A stretch of 64,000 nucleotides of DNA from Solobacterium sp. (GTDB taxonomy: Bacteria; Bacillota_I; Bacilli_A; Erysipelotrichales; Erysipelotrichaceae), in NCBI GenBank assembly GCA_017432325.1, contig JAFRJJ010000090.1:58120-122119 (forward strand), read 5' to 3'. Shown here in pieces: positions 40,669 to 47,843 of the stretch; the first letter of the stretch is position 1, and each line of letters begins with the position of its first letter. A program made the translations under genes and the position numbers. The notes beneath the pieces were generated by a model that was given only the letters and a program-made list of their open reading frames with translations, did not search any database and was not told where the DNA came from.

Positions 40669-42596
40669 ACCGATATTATGGATTTGACCTGGGTGATGCC
40701 GAGAGCGCTGTAACGCGGCTGGACAGATATGAACAGCTCGTGCCGGAAGTCCTCAGCATCCGTGAAATGAAGAGCTTTGTTACGGCATATGCTCTGCTGA
40801 AAAACGGCGATCTCCTGATCGGGGAAGGGGCATGCTATGACCCGGACGCTGTGACCAGGAAGATCCGCTTCAAGAGCAGGTTCCTGAATGACGCGACATC
40901 CGCCAAAGATATCAAGAGCTTCGCTTCCGGTGTCCTCGGAGAACTGTACCTGAACGGTGATCTGATCAAAGGAGACGACTGCAGTTTTTATATCGGCTGT
41001 CCTGCCGGATGGGATAAGGCTGCCAGGGAAGCATACCGTGAGATCTTTGAGCGTACCGGATATCCGCCCGCAAAGATCATTTCGGAATCCAGGGCTGCGC
41101 TTGTTTCAGCCTGTCAGTCCAAACACCTGCAGGTCGGCTATGACATCCTTTCCAGACCTGTGCTTGTCGTCGATATCGGCTCTTCCACAACGGACTTTGC
41201 CTATATCATGGGCGGCAAGGAAGTTGAACTGAAGACAGGCGGGGAAGTATACCTGGGCGGCGGCATCATGGATGAGATCCTGCTCGAGGAATCTGTGAAT
41301 GCGTCAAACGATCCGAAAAAGATCCGGAAGATCTTCAGTGAGAGTGATGCCTGGAGAAGCTATTGTGAATTTGCCTGCAGAAGACTGAAGGAAAAATACT
41401 TCTCGGATGAAGAATACTGGAAGAAAAATGACTGCCAGCAGACAGTCACGATCCGTTATACCAGACTGCCTGTCAGGCTGACACTGCGTCTCAATGAAAA
41501 GATCGCGGACAGACTGCTTAACAAGGGTGTTGAACGTCTCAACGGCAAATCGTTCAAGGAAGTCTTCCTGGAGAGCCTGTACCAGGCCAAGGAAGGCATT
41601 ACGGAAAAACAGCCGGAGCTGATCTTCCTGACAGGAGGCGTATCCAAGATGCCTGCCGTCAAGAAATGGTGCCAGGAGGTCTTTGAGGACGCTGTCATCA
41701 TCAGCGGAAGCGAACCGGAATTTTCGGTTGCCAAGGGACTGGCATACTGCGGAAAGATCGATGATGAACTGAAGGAATTCAAGATGGAGATCGATCGTCT
41801 GAAGGAAAGCAGCATCGTCGAGAATATCGTCATGAACAATATCCTGACGCTGTACCGGAATGCCGTGGATACATTCGTTGATCCGATCCTGGAGAATGTC
41901 GCGCTGCCTGTGATCGAACGCTGGCGCCGCGGTGAGATCGAGAAACTCGATATGATCGACGGGGAACTGCAGAAGGAGATCGATGTCTATCTGCATACAG
42001 AGGAGGCGAGAAAGCTCCTGATGAAGCCAGTCACCTCATGGCTGAAAACAGTCTCCTATGCGCTGGAAGAATATACGATGCCGATCTGCGTGAAGCACAA
42101 CGTACCGTATTCCGCGCTGAGCCTGAACTCCTATCTGTCAATGTCCGATATCGACTTCAAGGTCGACACAAAGGACCTGTTTGCCGTCAATGAGATCACC
42201 TGGATGATCGATACGATCGTATCCATCATCATCGGTCTCCTGTGCGGAGGCAGCGGTCTGGCCCTGATCGCCAACGGCCTGCCCGGTATCTTTGCCGGAG
42301 CGATCATCTCGCTGCTGATCCTGGCACTTGGCAAGGATAAGATGCAGGAGGCGATCCTGGCATCCAAGATCCCTGTCGCGGTCAGAAAACTGATCCCGAA
42401 GTCATACTTTGAAGTTCGTATGTACAGGATCTCCCAGGAAGTCCGTGACAATCTTTATGCCAATCTGGAAAAGGAAAAGAATGATGAGATCACGGAACGC
42501 ATCGTACGTGAGATCTCCGAACAGATCGAATCCTGCCTGACGAAGATGGCTGAAGTCGTTGAGATCCCTCTGGGAGACAAGAATCTCTATCAGTGA
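40665..42596 (+). CDS. Hsp70/actin-fold ATPase with C-terminal membrane segment
   Basis: A 643-residue protein. The first ~380 residues have the Hsp70/actin fold: YYGFDLGD (4-11) phosphate 1, VLVVDIGSSTTDFAYI (about 166-181) phosphate 2 and LIFLTGGVSKMPAVKKW (about 319-335) the adenosine motif. A helical region follows (about 385-515), then two hydrophobic helices around a glycine-rich turn (about 516-557), and a charged coiled tail. It lacks the Hsp70 substrate-binding domain, so it is neither DnaK nor a standard cell-shape actin. Overlap with the upstream membrane-protein gene indicates a two-protein system. No DnaJ or GrpE partner lies nearby. Confidence 0.82.
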   Translation: MNRYYGFDLGDAESAVTRLDRYEQLVPEVLSIREMKSFVTAYALLKNGDLLIGEGACYDPDAVTRKIRFKSRFLNDATSAKDIKSFASGVLGELYLNGDLIKGDDCSFYIGCPAGWDKAAREAYREIFERTGYPPAKIISESRAALVSACQSKHLQVGYDILSRPVLVVDIGSSTTDFAYIMGGKEVELKTGGEVYLGGGIMDEILLEESVNASNDPKKIRKIFSESDAWRSYCEFACRRLKEKYFSDEEYWKKNDCQQTVTIRYTRLPVRLTLRLNEKIADRLLNKGVERLNGKSFKEVFLESLYQAKEGITEKQPELIFLTGGVSKMPAVKKWCQEVFEDAVIISGSEPEFSVAKGLAYCGKIDDELKEFKMEIDRLKESSIVENIVMNNILTLYRNAVDTFVDPILENVALPVIERWRRGEIEKLDMIDGELQKEIDVYLHTEEARKLLMKPVTSWLKTVSYALEEYTMPICVKHNVPYSALSLNSYLSMSDIDFKVDTKDLFAVNEITWMIDTIVSIIIGLLCGGSGLALIANGLPGIFAGAIISLLILALGKDKMQEAILASKIPVAVRKLIPKSYFEVRMYRISQEVRDNLYANLEKEKNDEITERIVREISEQIESCLTKMAEVVEIPLGDKNLYQ

Positions 42597-42602
42597 GTAA
42601 CT

Positions 42603-43028
42603 ATGATCAGGGAAACGAACCGGAAGGACCTGGAAGCCGTATACGGTCTGATGTGCGAACTGGAGCGTACGAAACTGGATAAAGCGAAGTTTACAGAGAT
42701 CTTTACACAGCAAATGGCCTCAGAGCAGTGGCTCAGCTATGTATTTGAACTGGATAACGCTGTTATCGGTTTTATCAACATGAGATTCGAGTGTCAGCTG
42801 CATCATGCGGACATGGTTGCCGAGATCCTGGAGCTCTGTGTAACAGAGAAATACAGGAATCAGGGCATCGGAACGTTGCTGTTCCGACAGGCAAAGGAAA
42901 CCGCAGAACAGCATCACGCGGTCAGACTGGAACTGTCCACATCTACATGGAGAACCGATGCCCAGCGGTTCTACGAACGGCAGGGAATGGATAAGAGCCA
43001 CTACAATCTGACATACGATTACGAATAA
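42603..43028 (+). CDS. GNAT family N-acetyltransferase
   Basis: A 141-residue acetyltransferase with the acetyl-CoA loop EKYRNQGIGTLLFRQAKETAE (about 81-101) and LELSTSTWRTDAQRFYERQGM. It resembles the AAC(6')/aminoalkylphosphonate-type small GNATs, but the acceptor cannot be named. It begins six bases after the ATPase gene with only a weak ribosome site (GTGAG), so it may be translated by coupling. A strong bidirectional terminator follows. Confidence 0.88.
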   Translation: MIRETNRKDLEAVYGLMCELERTKLDKAKFTEIFTQQMASEQWLSYVFELDNAVIGFINMRFECQLHHADMVAEILELCVTEKYRNQGIGTLLFRQAKETAEQHHAVRLELSTSTWRTDAQRFYERQGMDKSHYNLTYDYE

Positions 43029-43060
43029 GAAAACGGACGGGATAGCCTGTCCGTTTTGAT
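43029..43060. terminator. Bidirectional terminator, GNAT gene / GH43-like gene
   Basis: AAAACGGAC (43030-43038) is complementary to GTCCGTTTT (43049-43057); A and T runs on both sides suit the two convergent genes. Confidence 0.85.
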
Positions 43061-44250
43061 CATGTACCGTAAGCGTTCTGGATGCGTTCCATTTCCTTCC
43101 ATGTGACAGGAAGGGCAAAGCTGTGTGCCGGGGCATCCAGCGGGATCAGCAGTTCACTGTCTTCGATCTCCCTGATATCAGGATCCGTGAGATCTGACAG
43201 ATAAAGTGCCTTGAACTGGAACCTTGTATAGTCGTCGTAGTAGAGATACCAGCCTGGTCCTTCCAGATCCTTCATGATCATCGGACCTTCACTCTGATGT
43301 CCTGTCACCGGACCGGTTGTAGTCTGCCAGTCATTCCAAGAGGTATCCGAGAACCCGAAGAAGAGCTGGGAATGTTCCTCCATCGGTTCACGCTCATCCT
43401 TGGCACAGATAAGCCATTGATGTCCGTCTTTGACGATCGTTCCGTCAATGACCGGATGATCCGTCAGGATCAGTTTCTGCGGATATGAGAAAGCATTGAG
43501 GTCTGACGATGTATTGAAGAACATACTGCCGTCTTTCACGGAAGACCATAATATGACATATCTGCCGATCGTATGATCCCAGAAGATCTCCGGGGCCCAG
43601 GCCTGTTCTTCCGAGAGCTTTGTTTCATCTGCCGAAGCGTTTACCTTCAGAAGGCGTTCATTCTCAAAGGTGATCAGGTCCGGCGAGTCAAATACATAGA
43701 TGGAATCCGTATCATAACCCTGGGTCGCAGTGACGCCGAATGTACCGTCCTGTTTGCGGAACAGGGCTGGATCTCTTAAACGCTTCGTACCGGTCTCAGC
43801 GGAAAGGACTGCCTGATCTTCATGCAGCTTGAACCAGTATTTGCAGTCAAACGTATATGCCAGCTTCATGCACTCCGCTTCATCGCCTTTTTCACTGAAA
43901 TAACTGATGATGTATCCGCTCCACGGATCCAGCAGAAGCCGTTCCAGTTCCTGTGTGCCGGTACCGTCATCGGCAGACAGGGTGATCTGCTCATATTCAT
44001 CTGATGAACCGGTTTTATGAATGATCCCGTCTATGATCTCAGCATTTCCCGAAACGACCTTCCATGTATATCCTTCCGGCAGTTCATCACCGTCATTCAG
44101 AAAGTAATCCAGTTCAGCATTGATATCCGAATATTCAGCTGGATCCGGCAGGACAGATTCTTCGGAGGGCTCGATGCCATGGGTATTGACCGGCCCGGAA
44201 GAACACCCCGTCATCAGCAGGAATGATAATGCAAGACATGTTTTTCTCAT
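43060..44250 (-). CDS. GH43-like five-bladed propeller lipoprotein
   Basis: A 396-residue lipoprotein (lipobox MTGC, Cys16). After a linker, residues about 150-390 form a five-bladed beta propeller of the GH43/GH62 type: RDPALFRKQDG (candidate base aspartate), AWAPEIFWD, VIDGTIVKDG (candidate pKa-tuning aspartate) and SEGPMIMK (candidate acid glutamate). It probably hydrolyses arabinan or xylan-type glycans at the cell surface. The -10-like TAAAAT with TTGATG 17 bases further lies six bases before the ATG and no ribosome site is seen, so its mRNA is probably leaderless. Confidence 0.82.
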   Translation of the reverse strand: MRKTCLALSFLLMTGCSSGPVNTHGIEPSEESVLPDPAEYSDINAELDYFLNDGDELPEGYTWKVVSGNAEIIDGIIHKTGSSDEYEQITLSADDGTGTQELERLLLDPWSGYIISYFSEKGDEAECMKLAYTFDCKYWFKLHEDQAVLSAETGTKRLRDPALFRKQDGTFGVTATQGYDTDSIYVFDSPDLITFENERLLKVNASADETKLSEEQAWAPEIFWDHTIGRYVILWSSVKDGSMFFNTSSDLNAFSYPQKLILTDHPVIDGTIVKDGHQWLICAKDEREPMEEHSQLFFGFSDTSWNDWQTTTGPVTGHQSEGPMIMKDLEGPGWYLYYDDYTRFQFKALYLSDLTDPDIREIEDSELLIPLDAPAHSFALPVTWKEMERIQNAYGT

Positions 44251-44351
44251 GACTGCATTTTACAAAAAAGAGAAAGTACCATCAAGAGCCATACAAAAAA
44301 GGACCCATAGACAGCCATGATGAGGCTGCATGTGATAATCTGAAATAAAGA

Positions 44352-44372
44352 ACGGGAGTGAAGTACTCCCGT
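44352..44372 (+). promoter_or_regulatory. Perfect inverted repeat before the DUF4298 gene
   Basis: ACGGGAGT (44352-44359) and ACTCCCGT (44365-44372) form a perfect 8-base stem with a 5-base loop immediately upstream of the ribosome site GAGGTGG. It has no T run, so an operator or a translation-modulating hairpin is more likely than a terminator. Confidence 0.5.
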
Positions 44373-44388
44373 GATCATGAGGTGGAAT

Positions 44389-44700
44389 ATGTCAAAACAG
44401 ACAGAACGGATCATAGCAATGGAACAGCGCCTTGATCAGTGCCAGGATGCGGCTGACAGGATGCTGGATGCCTTGTATGTTTATGAAACAACATTTGCGG
44501 ATCTTCAGAAACTTGCCTCGTACTATGAAGGAAAGCAGTGGATGAAAGACTTTGAAGATGACGAAAAAGGGAAGCTTCCGCATGACCTGAAACGCGGCGT
44601 GCTCTCGGAAGACGCTGTTTATGATCTTCTGACAGACAGCAGAGAGATCTCTGTGAGAATGCTGAAGATCGTTGAAAAAATGATGGGCAGCATTCTCTGA
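44389..44700 (+). CDS. DUF4298 family protein
   Basis: A 103-residue, mostly helical acidic protein: SKQTERIIAMEQRLDQ, then ASYYEGKQWMKDFEDDEKGKLP (about 49-70), and SEDAVYDLLTD. This matches the DUF4298 family of short Bacillota proteins with no known function. GAGGTGG precedes ATG 44389, which is why six upstream codons are dropped. A perfect hairpin precedes the ribosome site. Confidence 0.82.
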   Translation: MSKQTERIIAMEQRLDQCQDAADRMLDALYVYETTFADLQKLASYYEGKQWMKDFEDDEKGKLPHDLKRGVLSEDAVYDLLTDSREISVRMLKIVEKMMGSIL

Positions 44701-44727
44701 TCATCCGGATTCTGGTGCCATAAACTG

Positions 44728-44757
44728 AAAACAACCGCCTTTGTCTGCGGTTGTTTT
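44728..44757. terminator. Bidirectional terminator, DUF4298 gene / transaminase gene
   Basis: AAAACAACCGC (44728-44738) is complementary to GCGGTTGTTTT (44747-44757), an 11-base stem serving both convergent genes. Confidence 0.88.
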
Positions 44758-44765
44758 GGTATCAG

Positions 44766-45623
44766 TTATCCGAGCTTCCAGCCGATCTCACGTTCGACAC
44801 GGTCAAAGTATGCTTTCTGAAGCTTCAGGAACAGCTCGCGGTCTTTCATGCCGACAGGTTTTCCGTCAAGCGTGTCAGCCGCAGCGGTGACTTTGGTCGT
44901 GCTGCAGACGATGACTTCATCCGCGTTCCATACTTCATCCATCGAAACATCACGCATTTCGGTAGGAACACCGAGTTCCTCGGCGATCTCAAAGAGATGC
45001 TTCCGGGAAATGCTTGGCAGGATGAGTTCGTTCAGTTTCGGACCGATCAGCACACCGTCCTTCAGCAGCAGCAGTGAACTGTGCGCGCATTCCGTGAGCT
45101 GGTTTCCTCTGTGCAGGACAGCTTCACCGCAGCCTGCTTCCTTGGCGCGCTGTGAGGCGACGACATTGGGGATCAGGTTCAGCGTCTTGATGTTGCAGTG
45201 AAAGAATCTCGTATCTTCCCAGGTGATCAGTTTCATCGGGATGCTGTAATCCATTGCTTTGGCTTCCGTGATGGTGATCAGCAGGGTGGGTTTATTGGAC
45301 GGATCCGGATAAACATGGTTGCGCTTGCTGTTGGAACGGGAAGACTGCCAGTAGATGACGACTGCTCCGTCTGTTTCGGCTGCGTCAACGCATTTCTGGA
45401 TCTCTGCAGTCAGTTCTTCTCTTGTTAACGGGAAATCGATCTCCAGCATACGGCAGGAATTGTAGAAGCGGTCGAGATGATCGTTCATGGCAAACAAATG
45501 ATGGTTATAGGCAAACGTGACATCGTATACGCCGTCACCAAAGTACAGTGCGCGGTCCTGCATGGGTATCTTCACTTCATTCAGCAGTCCCATTTCACCG
45601 TTGTAATATCCGATTTCTTTCAT
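44766..45623 (-). CDS. dat: Class IV aminotransferase, D-amino-acid transaminase
   Basis: A 285-residue fold-type IV PLP enzyme. IPMQDRALYFGDGVYD (19-34) is the conserved opening; FFHCNIKTLNLIPNVVASQRAKEAGC (about 141-166) contains the PLP-binding lysine with the pattern of D-alanine transaminases rather than branched-chain ones; VCSTTKVTAAADTLDG follows. It supplies D-glutamate and D-alanine for peptidoglycan. AAAGGAG precedes ATG 45623, removing eight codons of the longest frame. Confidence 0.88.
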   Translation of the reverse strand: MKEIGYYNGEMGLLNEVKIPMQDRALYFGDGVYDVTFAYNHHLFAMNDHLDRFYNSCRMLEIDFPLTREELTAEIQKCVDAAETDGAVVIYWQSSRSNSKRNHVYPDPSNKPTLLITITEAKAMDYSIPMKLITWEDTRFFHCNIKTLNLIPNVVASQRAKEAGCGEAVLHRGNQLTECAHSSLLLLKDGVLIGPKLNELILPSISRKHLFEIAEELGVPTEMRDVSMDEVWNADEVIVCSTTKVTAAADTLDGKPVGMKDRELFLKLQKAYFDRVEREIGWKLG

Positions 45624-45706
45624 AACAGAAATTCTCCTTTGGTCCATTATAATCCAAACGATGATATTTGAAGCAGTTTCATGTATGATTTAAGAGAGGT
45701 GGTATT

Positions 45707-46354
45707 ATGACAAAAGGTACAATTTTCGATATGGATGGTCTCCTGTTTGACACAGAACAGGTCTTTCAGAAAAACTGGCAGAAAATAGCCGATGAAATGG
45801 GTGTCGTACTTGATCCCGAATTCCGCAGCACGATCTGCGGAACAAACGGTGCCCTGATGAATTCCATTATTGAACGCTTTTATCATGTAGAAGACGGCCA
45901 GCCGATCCAGGAAGCTGTATACAGAATGGTTCATGAGGACCTGGAAAAAGAGGTTCCTGAAAAACCCGGCCTGAGAGAGATCCTGAAATTCTTCAAGGAA
46001 AACGGATACCGGATCGCTGTCGCGTCATCTAGTACAAAGGAACAGATACGGCATAATCTGGAGAGTGCAGGTGTTGCAGAATACTTTGATGCGCTGGTTT
46101 CCGGCAAGGAAGTCGAGCACGGCAAGCCCGCTCCCGATGTATTCTTGAAAGCGGCAGCCGATATCGGATGTGCCCCGGAAGACTGCTATGTCTTTGAAGA
46201 TGCGTTCAACGGCGTCAAAGCAGGGTATGCGGCAGGTTCCAAGGTCATCATGATCCCGGATATGCTGCAGCCGACAGATGAGATCAGGGCATTGACGACG
46301 CATGTATGCTCCAGTCTGCTGGAAGCAGTCGAAGTGCTTTCGAAAGAGATCTGA
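45707..46354 (+). CDS. HAD family phosphatase, beta-phosphoglucomutase-like
   Basis: A 215-residue HAD hydrolase with FDMDGLLFDTE (7-17), VASSSTKEQIRHNLE and VFEDAFNGVKAGYAAG; a helical C1 cap lies after motif I. These proteins dephosphorylate sugar or nucleotide phosphates or isomerise beta-glucose phosphates. GAGAGGTGG precedes the ATG. It is divergent from the transaminase gene and ends at a strong terminator. Confidence 0.9.
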   Translation: MTKGTIFDMDGLLFDTEQVFQKNWQKIADEMGVVLDPEFRSTICGTNGALMNSIIERFYHVEDGQPIQEAVYRMVHEDLEKEVPEKPGLREILKFFKENGYRIAVASSSTKEQIRHNLESAGVAEYFDALVSGKEVEHGKPAPDVFLKAAADIGCAPEDCYVFEDAFNGVKAGYAAGSKVIMIPDMLQPTDEIRALTTHVCSSLLEAVEVLSKEI

Positions 46355-46381
46355 CAGTATGGGAAACCATGCTGTTTTTTT
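46354..46381 (+). terminator. Terminator after the HAD gene
   Basis: ACAGTATGG (46354-46362) pairs with CCATGCTGT (46367-46375) with one wobble, followed by TTTTTT. Confidence 0.82.
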
Positions 46382-46575
46382 CTGCAGGGATGTGCACACA
46401 GAATGCACAGCAAACGCAGAAGAAATCGCATGATATTGCCTGTAGTACGGCAGGGCAGTTTTCATATTGGCAATGACTGCTGCCTTGTTTTTCTGTGCCT
46501 GTTCTGATCTGCACAGGACAGGTATATGGAAGCAGGGACTTATTTCCTGACGGAGCGGATGATCCCGCAAAGTGG

Positions 46576-46581
46576 TATGAT
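46576..46581 (+). promoter_or_regulatory. Extended -10 element of the sce7726-like gene
   Basis: TGgTATGAT (46573-46581) lies six bases before ATG 46588 with no ribosome site between, predicting a leaderless transcript. No good -35 is visible, which extended -10 promoters tolerate. Confidence 0.5.
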
Positions 46582-46587
46582 AGGGAC

Positions 46588-47217
46588 ATGCTGAAGGATG
46601 CGGACATCAGGGAACCATTATTCGTTTTTCTTGAAAAGGAATACGGGATCATAAGGATCATTGAAGAAACAAGAGCTTCGGAATCCATTGCCGACGTGAT
46701 CATGGTAACGCCGTATGAGCTGTACGGGATCGAGATCAAAAGCGATGCGGACAGCTATGCTAGACTGTCTTCTCAGGTGAAAAACTATGATGAATGCTTT
46801 GACCGCAATATTGCCGTGGTCGGGACCAGGCACGCGGAAGGCGTGAAGAAGCACATCCCGGAATACTGGGGCATCATGACTGCGGAGGAAACAGAAGACG
46901 GCATTGATTTTTATATTGTGCGCCAGCCGCTGCCGAATCCTCATGTGAACTCTCTGAAAAAGATACGGATCCTGTGGAGGGAAGAGCTGAACGCGATCCT
47001 GAAACAGCATGAACTGCCGGCTTATGCGCAGAAGTCCAAGGAATTTGTGCGGCTGAAGCTGATCGAAAAGATCGAAGAGCAGACGCTGAATGCGGATATC
47101 TGTGACGCATTGTTCGAACGGGATTATGCGGGTATTGCCGAGAGGATCGATGCATACAGACAGGAACACAGCAGACGCAGGAAAAAAAAGAGAAAACGCC
47201 GTAAATCCATTGCGTAA
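46588..47217 (+). CDS. sce7726 family protein, PD-(D/E)xK nuclease-like
   Basis: A 209-residue protein. MLKDADIREPLFVFLEKEYG opens the family, SIADVIMVTPYELYGIEIKSDADSYARLSSQVKNYDECFD (about 37-76) contains the D...E-x-K pattern of PD-(D/E)xK nucleases, and PEYWGIM follows. The C terminus is very basic (RRRKKKRKRRKS), consistent with nucleic-acid binding. Members are often carried near phage or mobile genes, but here the surroundings are chromosomal. ATG 46588 is preferred because it follows an extended -10 by six bases and begins the conserved region. Confidence 0.82.
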   Translation: MLKDADIREPLFVFLEKEYGIIRIIEETRASESIADVIMVTPYELYGIEIKSDADSYARLSSQVKNYDECFDRNIAVVGTRHAEGVKKHIPEYWGIMTAEETEDGIDFYIVRQPLPNPHVNSLKKIRILWREELNAILKQHELPAYAQKSKEFVRLKLIEKIEEQTLNADICDALFERDYAGIAERIDAYRQEHSRRRKKKRKRRKSIA

Positions 47218-47267
47218 GCGGTTACATAATACTATAATGGAAACCAGAAAGAGAAAACTGGTTTCCA
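47210..47267 (+). promoter_or_regulatory. Promoter and TetR-type operator of the galactoside operon
   Basis: TTGCGT (47210-47215) and TATAAT (47233-47238) are 17 bases apart. The perfect inverted repeat TGGAAACCAG (47238-47247) / CTGGTTTCCA (47258-47267) with a 10-base spacer begins at the last base of the -10 and covers the start site, ending ten bases before the tetR ATG. This is the expected operator for the TetR protein. Confidence 0.82.
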
Positions 47268-47276
47268 AGGCAAATT

Positions 47277-47843
47277 ATGGATGAATTAAGAACAGATGTT
47301 TTAAATGAAGCACTCAGTCTGTTCAAAGAGAAGGGACTGAAGTTTACCATGCAGGATATTGCCGGCAGGCTTCATATCGCCAAAAAGACGATGTATAAGC
47401 TTTTTGCTTCAAAAGAAGAACTGCTGCTTGCTCTGCTGGATGATGGCTATGAGAAGATCCATGCAGAAAAAAGGAAGATCATTGAAAGTGATCTGCCTTT
47501 GCTGGAGAAGATCGAAAAGGTCATCATTGCCATGCCAGAGCAGTATCAGGTGCTTGATTTCAGGCAGCTTGACGGTCTGCATGAAAAGTATCCGGCTGTC
47601 GCAAAGTCGCTCAGCGATCACCTGAAGAATGACTGGGATCCGACGATCGCTCTGCTGAAGGAAGGTATCAGCGCAGGTGTGATCAGGGATATCAATATCG
47701 ATGTCCTGCGCCTGATGATCACTTCTGCAATTCAAGGCTTCGTGACATCGGACGATCTGGAGGTACACAACATCACTTACACGGATGCTTTGGAAAGCAT
47801 GATGGATATCCTGATGAGAGGGATCAGAGGTGAGGGGAAATGA
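47277..47843 (+). CDS. TetR family repressor of the galactoside operon
   Basis: A 188-residue TetR-type protein with the DNA-binding domain at about 1-50 (ALSLFKEKGLKFTMQDIAGRLHIAKKTMYKLFASKEELLLALL) and an all-helical ligand domain. It is the first gene of an operon with a GH2 hydrolase, a GPH symporter and a GH36 hydrolase, and a perfect inverted repeat overlaps its promoter, so it most likely represses the whole operon until a galactoside or product binds. The stop overlaps the GH2 start by four bases. Confidence 0.9.
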   Translation: MDELRTDVLNEALSLFKEKGLKFTMQDIAGRLHIAKKTMYKLFASKEELLLALLDDGYEKIHAEKRKIIESDLPLLEKIEKVIIAMPEQYQVLDFRQLDGLHEKYPAVAKSLSDHLKNDWDPTIALLKEGISAGVIRDINIDVLRLMITSAIQGFVTSDDLEVHNITYTDALESMMDILMRGIRGEGK

